A stretch of 37,180 bases of DNA from Flavobacteriales bacterium (GTDB lineage Bacteria > Bacteroidota > Bacteroidia > Flavobacteriales_E > Vicingaceae): positions 1 through 37,180 of the forward strand of contig JACJZA010000024.1 in assembly GCA_020635825.1 (NCBI GenBank), read 5' to 3'. The notes under the pieces are model-generated. The model was not told the DNA's origin and did no database searches. It was given only the letters and a program-made list of their open reading frames with translations. Shown here in pieces: positions 23,014 to 31,589 of the stretch (the first letter of the stretch is position 1; every line of letters starts with the position of its first letter). The position numbers and the translations under genes were made by a program.

Positions 23014-25493
23014 TACGCTGCCATGGCATTTATTTTTGTCCAGTTATAGTTGCCCTCGTATTTTTGAGTTACTCTTCCTTCCTCGTTCATTGCCAATAAA
23101 TAAATCCAACCATTGTCACACAACTCTCTCACCGAAGGGTGCTTTTCCAAAATTCGATTCATTTCTTCTATTGGAGCTTCAATTACTACATTTAAACGAG
23201 TAGGTTCGTGTTGGTATTTTTCGCCATCGTGTATGGCCTGAAAAGGCAGCCCTACTCGTAAATCACCTGTGTAACCTTCTAAAACTCCTAACCCGGCAGT
23301 AACATTATGCAAGGCTTTATTACCTGCTCCCATGTTTTTATTGTCAACCGTAGAACCATAATATTGAAGGTTAATCCAGCTGGTTACGACCATGGGCGCA
23401 GTCATAATCAACTCTAATATGGAAAAGTCTTTGTCTTTTTTCCAGTCGTATGAATGTAAAAAGGATTGCCCATTTAAGTTAATGTCTTTGGTTCTATGCC
23501 TTGGTGCTACTACAAAAGTTGAACAACCTGCAAGTCCCCATTCAGGTCTAATTTGCGACCAATCTTTACTTCTTTCTATCACAGCTTTATCTAAGTTCGA
23601 TTTATTACTTTTCTCAAATCGTAAAGCACGCTCTGCTCTGGTTGCTTTTCCGGCTTTAGCCAAAGAGTCTTTTATTTCTTCTAATTCATTAGTCTTTTCA
23701 AAAGGAACTTCAAGCTCGTTATAAATGCTTATTTTATCGGTAGTGGTATCGTGTAAACAAGCTAAAAAAATGGTTGATTTAGGTATGTTAATTCCTTCTT
23801 TGGTTAACCCTTCTCTCACTTGCGGATTGTTTAACACTTTGGCCGCAACTTTTGCATTGGCTTCTCCCGAGTGCCCTCCACAAGCACCACAATCATAACC
23901 GGTTGCATGTGGGTTGTTTACCATCGAAGAACCATGACCAACAATTAAAACAAAATCGGCTAAATTTTCAGCTAAAGACATTCCCATGAGTGCGTTTTTA
24001 GCCAATTGTATTTGTTGATCTAAAGCAATTCCTGTGGTTTCATTGTTCACCTTTTTAGGAACTATATTCACCGTTTTCTTTTTTTGTAACGATGGTGCAA
24101 TTCCATATTCGTTAGGATTAGGAGTGGGTTTAGTATATCCAAAAGAATCGGTAAAAAGTTTGGGAACATAAGATAATCCAACCGGGCTTACAAAGCTGAA
24201 ACATGTAACTGCTCCCGATTTAAATGATTTCCACACTTGGTTAAATTGTTTATTAAAAACTCTGCTGTTAAATGCTTTTTCATTGCTCTGTTCCTCTTGC
24301 ATTTCTTCGTGAACAGTTATTCCCTGCTTTAGCAGAACAGGACATTGGTCTTCTCCAACCTTACTTGCTAGTGGAACATATTTAACCGGAAATCCAAAAA
24401 ATCCTGCAAAACCAAATGTTTCAATGCTTTCATCTTGTTGTTCAAGGTTTCTTCTAAATACTTCAGAACGAACATCAATACAAAAAACAGCTTGTGCTTT
24501 TATTTTTTGGGGATTAGTGGTTGTTTTATTCGATTCAAATTGCTTCACTATTTTATGTTGCATTGATACATCAAATGCTTCTTGAAGAATGAGGTTTTGA
24601 GTTAATTTTTTGTTTAGTTGTTTGTAGGTGTCCCTTTGGTAAAACACATTCTTTGCTTCTTTCCAATTTTTATAGAGTTTTGGATTTTCTAGCCCTTCAA
24701 TTAAACAAGTTTCCCAGACAACCAAAATGGCTAAAAATTCTATTAATTCACCTTCTTGTTTTCCATTCATGGCTTTGTCCCAATCTAATTTTCGAACATA
24801 AGCAGACCATCCTCCAATTCGCATTAATAAACGATGAAGGTAATAGGATTGATTTTTTGCAGGAATATCTATTTTAGTTAAGCAATCTTCTATCGCTTCT
24901 ATTGGGTTGTTAGGGAGCTTTTTGACCAATTTTCTGAAATTTTTTAAGCCCATTAATTCAGGAGAAAAATCAATTTCAGCATCTGTTTTCCAGTTCATAA
25001 AAATGCCACCTTCCTTTCCTGACATATTCCAGATGGCTTGCCCTTTGTCAAAATAAGATGCCGCCCAATTAGAAATTTGTGAAACCATAAAACGATTCCA
25101 ATCTTTATTGGTTACAACACTTGCAATGTCAGAAATAGTGGTAATGGTATGGTTTTCTTCGGCGTTGTTTTCATCGTTTTCCAAATCATTCATAAAAGCT
25201 GTAATTCCGCCTTTGTATTCTTTTTTATTTAAAACAAATGCTAAATCTTCTTTTTTTAGTTCTCCTTCTTTAAGTTTATGAAGGTAAAAAGAAGTAGGAA
25301 GCGTCATTTGAATTCCTCCTGCAACGGCTAATTCCTTTGCTGCACCTTCAAAAGAGTTATCAGTAAATCCCAAAAAAGGATTAACGGCAACAAAACTTTC
25401 TAACGACCATAATGGAGCTATTTTTTTACAAACACTGTTTAATGTGTTTACTAATTCTTCTTGTTTTGTGTTGAACTGAATGTTTGGTTTCAT
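23013..25493 (-). CDS. dabA: DabA (DUF2309) subunit of the DAB inorganic-carbon uptake system
   Basis: The 826-residue DUF2309 protein has beta-carbonic-anhydrase-like zinc-site residues: C338 and D340 in FCIDVRSE, H520 in GHGSSMVNNPHATG and C535 in YDCGACGGHSGEAN. These correspond to the Cys, Asp, His and Cys set of characterised DabA. With DabB it forms a membrane complex thought to hydrate CO2 unidirectionally using ion-gradient energy, accumulating bicarbonate. It lies 25 bases downstream of dabB and is followed by DUF6671 with a TAATG overlap. The family was formerly called UPF0753 or YbcC. The reading frame is full length. Confidence 0.93.
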   Translation of the reverse strand: MKPNIQFNTKQEELVNTLNSVCKKIAPLWSLESFVAVNPFLGFTDNSFEGAAKELAVAGGIQMTLPTSFYLHKLKEGELKKEDLAFVLNKKEYKGGITAFMNDLENDENNAEENHTITTISDIASVVTNKDWNRFMVSQISNWAASYFDKGQAIWNMSGKEGGIFMNWKTDAEIDFSPELMGLKNFRKLVKKLPNNPIEAIEDCLTKIDIPAKNQSYYLHRLLMRIGGWSAYVRKLDWDKAMNGKQEGELIEFLAILVVWETCLIEGLENPKLYKNWKEAKNVFYQRDTYKQLNKKLTQNLILQEAFDVSMQHKIVKQFESNKTTTNPQKIKAQAVFCIDVRSEVFRRNLEQQDESIETFGFAGFFGFPVKYVPLASKVGEDQCPVLLKQGITVHEEMQEEQSNEKAFNSRVFNKQFNQVWKSFKSGAVTCFSFVSPVGLSYVPKLFTDSFGYTKPTPNPNEYGIAPSLQKKKTVNIVPKKVNNETTGIALDQQIQLAKNALMGMSLAENLADFVLIVGHGSSMVNNPHATGYDCGACGGHSGEANAKVAAKVLNNPQVREGLTKEGINIPKSTIFLACLHDTTTDKISIYNELEVPFEKTNELEEIKDSLAKAGKATRAERALRFEKSNKSNLDKAVIERSKDWSQIRPEWGLAGCSTFVVAPRHRTKDINLNGQSFLHSYDWKKDKDFSILELIMTAPMVVTSWINLQYYGSTVDNKNMGAGNKALHNVTAGLGVLEGYTGDLRVGLPFQAIHDGEKYQHEPTRLNVVIEAPIEEMNRILEKHPSVRELCDNGWIYLLAMNEEGRVTQKYEGNYNWTKINAMAA

Positions 25494-25518
25494 AATTATA
25501 TTTTAAAACAAGTTTATT

Positions 25519-27177
25519 TTATGCTCTTTGAGTTTTATAACTAAGTATTTCTATAGGATTATTTATTCTATTTTCATTGATGGTTTCTAGTATTTCAGAT
25601 TTGCTTTCTGCTGGAGAGTTTAAGTATAAAGCTCTCACCATTCGGTCAAAAACAACATTTATATACAACCCGTTTCTAAAATGAATATAGATCGCTCTAT
25701 AAAAAGTTGATGTTTGAAAAACAGGGGAAATAATTTGGAGAAAAACCACCATTCCAAAAACCGATATTATAGAAAAGATGATTACATTTTTATAGATTCC
25801 AGTTTGCCCTAACTCTGGTAATTGATAAGATAATAAATGATGAGCTGCAGTTTCCAAACTAAAAAACAATGCTACAACTATTAGAGATACAAATCCTGAT
25901 TGAATCATAAGCTTGAAACTACTATTAGAGTCTATTGCAGAACTAAGAATTCTTGAAATACCAAAAACGATTACAGCTCCTATTGCCAAAAGAGAAAAAT
26001 CTTTTTCAGGATTAATTCCCCATAGGTAAGCAAACCCTAAATAAAGCGTTAAAGCAAACATAATACTCATTCCTATCCTCATTGGATTGGCTTTTCGTTG
26101 AGCGCCCAAAATTCTAGAATTGCGAATTGCATCAATAGCACTTCCCGTAGATAAAAATGCATGTGCTTTGTAAAAAGAGTGCGCAACAAGATGCAACATA
26201 GCTGCCGGATACAGTCCTAAACCACAAACCATTAAACTGAAACCCATGTGTGCGATACTTGAAAATCCTAAAGCCGTTTTAACTGATGTTTGTGTGAGGT
26301 AAACAATAGATCCGAAAAGTGCAGTAAGCCCTCCCACTATCACCAAAATTAAGTGCACATTACTAGCTTGCATTACAAAAGCCATTCTTACAATTAAAAA
26401 AGGTCCGGCATTTAAAAGCCCTGCATGAAGCAATGCAGACACAGGAGTTGGGGTTTCCATAACTTCTAAGAGCCAAACATGAAAAGGAAATTGTGCCGAT
26501 TTTAAAAGCGCAGCTGTAATCAATAAAAATCCAATTAATCCGATGTGGTTAAATACAATAGTTCCGGTTTTGATGCTGGTAAAAATAACTTCCAGATTAC
26601 CAGTGTTAAACTGATTGAATAACAATACAGAAGCTGATAAAAGTGATAAGTCTCCTAATCGAGCAACGATAAATTTTTTACGGGCAGCAAGTTTAGCACC
26701 AGGTCTTTCTTTGTAAAACACCAATAATCGGTGTAAAAAAACACTCGTTAATACCCAAGCAATAAATAAAACACCCAGATTACCAGATAAAACTAATAAT
26801 TGCACTGAAGCGATGGTAGCTGATAACCTTCCTAAAAAAATACCTTGCCTGTTATCTCCGTCTAAATAATTAAAACTAAACCGGATGATGATAAAGCTTA
26901 ACAAGGCAATCATTCCAAACATTAATATACTTAAAGCATCATACCTTAAGCTAATTCCAATGTTTTTAATTCCTAAGAAAGGAGTTTCAATTAATCCATT
27001 TGAAAACACTAAAAAACCCAAAAAAATAGATAAAACAATACTAGTAAGAGCAGAAACAATACTTAATTTTTTAACTGCAATGGGTCTATTTCCTGGTTGA
27101 AACCACGAATAAATAGCCGTTATTGTAAACAGTATTGGCGCAATAAAACCTATTAAAGTGATGCTATAATGATACAT
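25519..27177 (-). CDS. dabB: DabB, NuoL/MrpA-like proton-conducting subunit of the DAB system
   Basis: From ATG 27177 the protein is 552 residues with roughly 13-15 membrane helices. It has the hallmark of the complex I antiporter-like family, KSAQFPFHVWL followed by PTPVSALLHAGLLNAG, with the conserved lysine and histidine expected in proton translocation. Adjacency to dabA identifies it as DabB and not a respiratory subunit; no other nuo or mrp gene is present. An in-frame ATG at 27237 was rejected because it overlaps the upstream gene and adds a basic stub before the first helix. The 28-base gap to the preceding gene fits one operon. Confidence 0.92.
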   Translation of the reverse strand: MYHYSITLIGFIAPILFTITAIYSWFQPGNRPIAVKKLSIVSALTSIVLSIFLGFLVFSNGLIETPFLGIKNIGISLRYDALSILMFGMIALLSFIIIRFSFNYLDGDNRQGIFLGRLSATIASVQLLVLSGNLGVLFIAWVLTSVFLHRLLVFYKERPGAKLAARKKFIVARLGDLSLLSASVLLFNQFNTGNLEVIFTSIKTGTIVFNHIGLIGFLLITAALLKSAQFPFHVWLLEVMETPTPVSALLHAGLLNAGPFLIVRMAFVMQASNVHLILVIVGGLTALFGSIVYLTQTSVKTALGFSSIAHMGFSLMVCGLGLYPAAMLHLVAHSFYKAHAFLSTGSAIDAIRNSRILGAQRKANPMRIGMSIMFALTLYLGFAYLWGINPEKDFSLLAIGAVIVFGISRILSSAIDSNSSFKLMIQSGFVSLIVVALFFSLETAAHHLLSYQLPELGQTGIYKNVIIFSIISVFGMVVFLQIISPVFQTSTFYRAIYIHFRNGLYINVVFDRMVRALYLNSPAESKSEILETINENRINNPIEILSYKTQRA

Positions 27178-27205
27178 AACAATAGTTTTTTTCCTAAAAG
27201 GAGGT

Positions 27206-27511
27206 TTAAATAATTTGAATTGATATAGTTGAATCAATTCTGATATTTTTATTTTGTTCTTTAGCTAGGTTGATAACTTTATTGAGAGCAGTTTTACTTT
27301 TTTCTAACTCTTCAGCTCTAGCTAATGACTTTTCATCTTTTTTATCAAATCGAATTTCGCTACTAAAATTTCGAGCTCTGTGAAAATCAATTTTTTTTGT
27401 AATCATGGTATTAATGATTTCAGAAGCATCTTCTGGATTGAAGTCTCCTTTGATTAACTCGCTTTTAACGAATTCGAGTAATTCTTTTGACTGTAGTTTA
27501 ATTTCTGTCAT
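27206..27511 (-). CDS. Small unknown protein leading the dab operon
   Basis: This 101-residue soluble protein is not one I recognise. It is highly charged: predicted helices at about 7-20, 26-38 and 60-85, then a short hydrophobic C-terminal strand (IRIDSTISIQII). There are no cysteines, signal or membrane helix. It is the first gene behind the divergent LysR promoter region and sits 28 bases before dabB, so it is co-expressed with the bicarbonate system. A role as DAB accessory, assembly or regulatory protein is inference from position only. Confidence 0.75.
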   Translation of the reverse strand: MTEIKLQSKELLEFVKSELIKGDFNPEDASEIINTMITKKIDFHRARNFSSEIRFDKKDEKSLARAEELEKSKTALNKVINLAKEQNKNIRIDSTISIQII

Positions 27512-27534
27512 TTGATTTTTTTTGGTTTACTCTG

Positions 27535-27589
27535 CAAAGTTTAAAATTCCTATTCATAAATTATTATTTAACTTTGTCATGTAAAACAT
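27535..27589. promoter_or_regulatory. Divergent dab operon / lysR promoter-operator region
   Basis: TAACTTTG (27569-27576, plus) is an exact -7 box 24 bases before the LysR ATG. On the minus strand TAAACTTTG (27543-27535) is a one-base-longer variant facing the dab operon. The two face outward as an inverted pair about 25 bases apart. ATGTAAAACAT (27579-27589) is a perfect dyad at the predicted lysR transcript start and could be an operator. LysR-type proteins commonly bind such divergent intergenic regions. Confidence 0.5.
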
Positions 27590-27600
27590 AAAATATATTT

Positions 27601-28518
27601 ATGAACTATACATTGAATCAACTAAAGATATTCCTCAAAATAGTGGAGAATAAAAACATTACTAAGGCAGCTGAAGAACTTCATTTAACTCAGCCGGCAG
27701 TTTCTATTCAGTTAAAAAACTTTCAAAATCAATTTGACATTCCATTAACTGAAGTCATTAACAAAAGAATTTTTATTACTGATTTTGGTTATGAAATTGC
27801 AAAGGCAGCAGAATCGATTTTGAACGAAACACAAAATATTGATTACAAAGCAGGTGCTTATAAAGGTTTATTGGTGGGTAAATTAAAAATATCAGTGGTT
27901 TCTACTGCAAAGTATGTGGTTCCGTTTTTTTTGTCTGACTTTATTAAACATAACCCTCAAATAGACTTGGTTTTAGATGTAACTAACAAGGCCAAAGTAA
28001 TTGAGTCGTTAGAAGCTAACGAGGTAGATTTTTCAATGGTTTCTAAGATGCCTGAATTGCCTTTAAACAGTATTGAATTATTGCAAAACAAACTTTTTTT
28101 GGTGGGCGCAAAGAATGAATTTGATAAAACAAAAAACACACCTAAAATATTGCAGAACATTCCATTGATATACCGTGAAGAAGGGTCAGCAACAAGAAGA
28201 GCAATGGAACAGTATTTAGAAAGAAATGAAATTAAAGCAAACAAAAAATTGGTGCTAACCTCTAATGAAGCTGTGAAGCAAGCTGTTATCTCGGGATTAG
28301 GTTACTCAATAATGCCATTAATAGGCATAAAAAATGAGTTGTTAAATCAAGAATTAGCAATTATTCCAATTACTAACTTACCGATTACTACTGCATGGAA
28401 TTTAGTGTGGTTAAAAGAAAAGAACTTATCACCAGTCGCTTCAGCCTTTATAAAATACATTGAGGCAAACAAAGCAAGAATTGTAGATGAAAAGTTTAAG
28501 TGGTTTGAAAGGTTTTAA
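27601..28518 (+). CDS. LysR-family regulator divergent from the dab operon
   Basis: The 305-residue protein has the N-terminal winged helix-turn-helix (about 1-60, with LKIFLKIVENKNITKAAEELHLTQPAVSIQLKN) and a LysR substrate-binding domain from about 90. It resembles CbbR/CcmR-type regulators in layout, but the effector cannot be read from sequence. Divergent transcription from the dab operon with only 89 bases between start codons makes it the probable regulator of inorganic-carbon uptake. It ends 7 bases from the convergent gamma-carbonic anhydrase gene. Confidence 0.92.
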   Translation: MNYTLNQLKIFLKIVENKNITKAAEELHLTQPAVSIQLKNFQNQFDIPLTEVINKRIFITDFGYEIAKAAESILNETQNIDYKAGAYKGLLVGKLKISVVSTAKYVVPFFLSDFIKHNPQIDLVLDVTNKAKVIESLEANEVDFSMVSKMPELPLNSIELLQNKLFLVGAKNEFDKTKNTPKILQNIPLIYREEGSATRRAMEQYLERNEIKANKKLVLTSNEAVKQAVISGLGYSIMPLIGIKNELLNQELAIIPITNLPITTAWNLVWLKEKNLSPVASAFIKYIEANKARIVDEKFKWFERF

Positions 28519-28525
28519 AGCAAAT

Positions 28526-29038
28526 CTATTTATACCACCCCGAATACATTACATAGCTATTTGCAATTCGGTTAATTTCTCCTTCAATTAGGTTTTGGTC
28601 AATATCTTTAATTTTTTTGGCAGGGTTGCCGGCATAAACAGCACCACTCTCAATATGAGTTCCTTTGGTTACCACAGCTCCGGCTCCAACTATGGAATTG
28701 CTTTCAATGATTACATCGTCCATAACAATAGCACCCATACCAATTAACACATTGTCTTTTACGGTACATCCATGCACCAAAGCATTGTGCCCAATCGAAA
28801 CATTATTACCAATATTAGTCGGTGATTTTTGATAGGTAGCATGTATAACAGCTCCATCTTGCACATTTACCTTATTGCCCATTTTAATGTAATGTACATC
28901 GCCACGAATTACCGCATTGAACCATATACTGCAATCGTTTCCCATTTTCACATCACCTGTAATGGTAGCATTTTCTGCTAAAAAACAATTCTCGCCCATT
29001 TCAGGAGAAATTCCATTTACTGTTTTAATTAAAGCCAT
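28526..29038 (-). CDS. Gamma-class carbonic anhydrase family protein
   Basis: This 170-residue left-handed beta-helix protein is built from hexapeptide repeats. The three zinc histidines of the gamma class are present: H66 (VIHAT), H84 and H89 (IGHNALVHG). The active-site Arg/Asp/Gln pattern of YrdA/PaaY/CaiE-like proteins is visible in AVIRGDVHYIKMG and NVQDG. It may interconvert CO2 and bicarbonate, though many family members show low activity. It is in a dtd/rsgA operon but next to the LysR-dab locus, which makes a carbon-supply link plausible. Confidence 0.88.
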   Translation of the reverse strand: MALIKTVNGISPEMGENCFLAENATITGDVKMGNDCSIWFNAVIRGDVHYIKMGNKVNVQDGAVIHATYQKSPTNIGNNVSIGHNALVHGCTVKDNVLIGMGAIVMDDVIIESNSIVGAGAVVTKGTHIESGAVYAGNPAKKIKDIDQNLIEGEINRIANSYVMYSGWYK

Positions 29039-29491
29039 TTATTCTTTGTTTTTACTATCTATAATTATAGTTACAGGTCCGTCATTTGTCAAAGCAACTT
29101 TCATATCAGCCCCAAATTCGCCCGTTTGTATTTTTTTCTTGCTTTCTTTTTCGAGTTGAGCGATAAATTGCTCATATAAAGGGATTGCTATATCAGGTTT
29201 AGCAGCCTTTATAAATGAAGGTCTGTTTCCTTTTTTGGTACTGGCATGCAAGGTAAACTGACTTACCACCATAATTTCACCATCAATATCCATTACCGAT
29301 AAATTCATTGCTCCATTTTCATCGCCAAAAATGCGCAATCGAGTTATCTTCCCACACATCCACTCTAAATCTTCAGCGGCGTCTTCCTCCTCAAAACCTA
29401 CCAATACCAACAATCCTGCATTGATGTTACTTTTTACAACCCCATCTATGCTAACCGAAGCTTCGGATACTCTTTGAATAACTGTTTTCAT
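29039..29491 (-). CDS. dtd: D-aminoacyl-tRNA deacylase
   Basis: This 150-residue protein has the DTD active-site motifs SQFTLHAS and TNDGPVTI, and the typical opening MKTVIQRVSEASVSIDG. The enzyme removes D-amino acids (and glycine mischarged on tRNA-Ala) from tRNA as translational proofreading. Genes abut: its start directly follows the rsgA stop, and its stop directly precedes the gamma-carbonic anhydrase ATG, so the three are one transcription unit. Confidence 0.95.
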   Translation of the reverse strand: MKTVIQRVSEASVSIDGVVKSNINAGLLVLVGFEEEDAAEDLEWMCGKITRLRIFGDENGAMNLSVMDIDGEIMVVSQFTLHASTKKGNRPSFIKAAKPDIAIPLYEQFIAQLEKESKKKIQTGEFGADMKVALTNDGPVTIIIDSKNKE

Positions 29492-30427
29492 TTAATACCC
29501 TTTATCACGATAACTTTCCTCTTGGTCATCGTTATACATGCTTAAATAGTTATTGTACCTAAATTCTGCAATTTCACCTTTTGCAACAGCTTCTTTAATG
29601 GCGCATTTAGGCTCATTAATGTGTTGACAATTATTAAATTGACAATCATTTAACCGTTCTCTCATTTCTAAAAAATAATGAGATAATTCATTTTTGTCAA
29701 AATCAATCAACCCAAAAGCTTTTACTCCCGGAGTGTCTATAATGTATCCGCCAAAACTCAATTCAAACATTTCGGCAAAAGTAGTGGTGTGTTTACCTTG
29801 TAAGTGAGATTCTGAAATTTCAGAAGTTTTTAAATTCAAATCGGGTTCAATACAATTTAATAAAGTGGATTTTCCAACACCCGAATGACCGGAAACCATG
29901 GAAGTTTTATTTTTCATCAGTTCTTTTACCTTATCAATATTAATATTTTCAGTAGCAGAAACTTCAATGCATTGATAACCAATTTGGCTGTAAACTTTTT
30001 TTAAGTCTTTTAGCTTTTCAAGTTCATCTTCATTGTAAATATCAACCTTGTTGAATAAAATAATAGTGGGAATATGGTAAGCTTCAGCACTTACTAAAAA
30101 ACGATCGATAAACCCCGTAAAAGTTTGAGGTTGAGCTAAAGTAACTACTAAAATGGCTTGGTCGATATTAGCAGCTAAAATATGTGAACGCTTTGAAAGG
30201 TTAATGGATTTACGAATGATGTAATTTTTTCGCTCATCAATTCCATTAATCACTACGGTGCCACTATCATCTTTTTTGGTGCATACAACATCTCCTACAG
30301 CAACAGGATTGGTAGTTCTAATACCGCTCAACCGGAATTTACCTAAAATACGTGCTTCTACTTTCTCACCATTTTCTAGGCGAACAGTATACCAACTTCC
30401 AGTAGATTTTATAACAATTCCTTTCAA
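29492..30427 (-). CDS. rsgA: Ribosome small-subunit-dependent GTPase A
   Basis: The 311-residue protein has an N-terminal OB fold, a circularly permuted GTPase domain (NKVD before the Walker A GHSGVGKSTLLN, then DTPGVKAFGL) and a C-terminal zinc knuckle (Cys-x-x-x-x-Cys-x-His and a later Cys in DCQFNNCQHINEPKC). It aids late maturation of the 30S subunit. The start is TTG at 30427: an in-frame TAG lies two codons upstream and there is no usable early ATG. It heads the rsgA-dtd-carbonic anhydrase unit and is divergent from gldA. Confidence 0.95.
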   Translation of the reverse strand: MKGIVIKSTGSWYTVRLENGEKVEARILGKFRLSGIRTTNPVAVGDVVCTKKDDSGTVVINGIDERKNYIIRKSINLSKRSHILAANIDQAILVVTLAQPQTFTGFIDRFLVSAEAYHIPTIILFNKVDIYNEDELEKLKDLKKVYSQIGYQCIEVSATENINIDKVKELMKNKTSMVSGHSGVGKSTLLNCIEPDLNLKTSEISESHLQGKHTTTFAEMFELSFGGYIIDTPGVKAFGLIDFDKNELSHYFLEMRERLNDCQFNNCQHINEPKCAIKEAVAKGEIAEFRYNNYLSMYNDDQEESYRDKGY

Positions 30428-30515
30428 GCGCTAAAAATAAAATTCAAAAGTAAAGAATAATATGCTTTCAGCTAAAATCCTTACTTTCGTAAACTATTCA
30501 AAAAAAGAATAAAAC

Positions 30516-31418
30516 ATGTCAATAATTGTAAAAAATGTCACAAAAATTTATGGCGAGCAAAAAGCTTTAGATAATGTTTCATTTGAGATAGAAAAAGGAC
30601 ATATTGTTGGTTTTTTAGGTCCCAATGGTGCCGGAAAATCAACCATGATGAAAATTATTACTTGCTTTATTCCTCAAACCAGTGGAGAAGTAAAAGTGTG
30701 TGGTTTTGATGTGACAGATGAACCGATTGATGTAAAAAGACATGTTGGTTATTTGCCTGAGCACAACCCTCTTTATTTAGATATGTATGTAAAAGAATAT
30801 TTGGATTTTACTGCAGGAGTTTATAAAGTTCCAAACAGAAAAGATAGAGTAAAAGAAATGATTGACATGGTGGGATTGGGATTGGAACAAAATAAAAAAA
30901 TTGGTGCTTTATCTAAAGGGTACCGTCAGCGTGTAGGTTTGGCTCAAGCTATGATTCACGATCCGGAAGTATTGATTTTGGATGAACCCACAACTGGTTT
31001 AGATCCTAATCAGTTAGAGGAAATCAGAAATTTGATTAAACAAATTGGTAAGGAAAAAACCATCATGCTTTCTACACACATTATGCAAGAAGTAGAAGCG
31101 ATTTGTGATAAAACCATTATCATTAATAGGGGTAAATTAGTTGCTAATGATTCTACTTTAGAGTTGCAAAAGAAAAATCAACAAGGAATTGTTTTAACGG
31201 TAGAGTTTGACAAACCTGTGTTAAAGGCTGAATTTTTAACAATAAATGGAGTAAATAAAGTAGCACAAAAGTCAGAAAACACATTGGTTGTTGAGATATT
31301 AGCTGATAATGTACGTAATGATATTTTTCAGTTTGCCATGCAAAAAGACTTGACCATTTTAACCATGCAAAAAGAAACACAGTCTTTAGAAAATGTGTTT
31401 AAACAATTAACAAAATAA
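30516..31418 (+). CDS. gldA: ABC transporter ATP-binding protein GldA-like
   Basis: The 300-residue ATPase has Walker A GPNGAGKST, Q-loop region, signature LSKGYRQRVGLAQAM, Walker B VLILDEPTTGLDP and the switch histidine in STHIMQEVE. The full-length pattern, including SIIVKNVTKIYGEQKALDNV and GYLPEHNPLY, is that of GldA, associated with gliding motility in Flavobacteriia but widespread in Bacteroidota, including non-gliders. The permease partners GldF and GldG are not adjacent, so motility cannot be concluded from this gene. Confidence 0.85.
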   Translation: MSIIVKNVTKIYGEQKALDNVSFEIEKGHIVGFLGPNGAGKSTMMKIITCFIPQTSGEVKVCGFDVTDEPIDVKRHVGYLPEHNPLYLDMYVKEYLDFTAGVYKVPNRKDRVKEMIDMVGLGLEQNKKIGALSKGYRQRVGLAQAMIHDPEVLILDEPTTGLDPNQLEEIRNLIKQIGKEKTIMLSTHIMQEVEAICDKTIIINRGKLVANDSTLELQKKNQQGIVLTVEFDKPVLKAEFLTINGVNKVAQKSENTLVVEILADNVRNDIFQFAMQKDLTILTMQKETQSLENVFKQLTK

Positions 31419-31469
31419 AAAAGATAAAGAAATCGATTAAAAAAATAATTTTTCTTTTCTTTGCTCTCG

Positions 31470-31525
31470 AAAATAAATGTGGAATGATTTGGCTGCTTGC
31501 GACCACGGAAAAAAAAGCTAAAATG
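31470..31525 (+). promoter_or_regulatory. SAM-II-like riboswitch in metK leader
   Basis: TGTGG (31477-31481) can pair with CCACG (31502-31506) as stem P1. Its loop contains ATTTGG and TTGC (31496-31499). TTGC can form the SAM-II-type pseudoknot with GCTA of GCTAAAA (31516-31522), beyond an A-rich linker. The order (P1, ATTT, TTGC, closing P1 strand, A-rich linker, GCTAAAA) matches the SAM-II (SAM-alpha) consensus, and the downstream gene makes SAM. TTTCTTTG (31455-31462), a near -7 box, would start transcription just before it. GCTAAAA lies about 67 bases before the ATG, so control may not be by direct ribosome-site masking. Confidence 0.72.
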
Positions 31526-31589
31526 TGAATTTTCTTTCAATTGCCCCAGCCTTCATTTCGGATTACAAACTTTAAAAAAAGATAAGACT

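Noticed and set aside
25519..27177. NuoL/MrpA-like protein as part of respiratory complex I or an Mrp antiporter
   Set aside because: No other nuo or mrp gene is nearby, and direct linkage to DUF2309 identifies it as DabB.
27199..27204. AGGAGG as a ribosome-binding site near dabB
   Set aside because: It is on the plus strand, while dabB and its upstream gene are on the minus strand.
31497..31589. N-terminally extended metK from 31497
   Set aside because: The extension spans the riboswitch-like leader and is not part of the conserved enzyme, which begins MSYLFTSESV.
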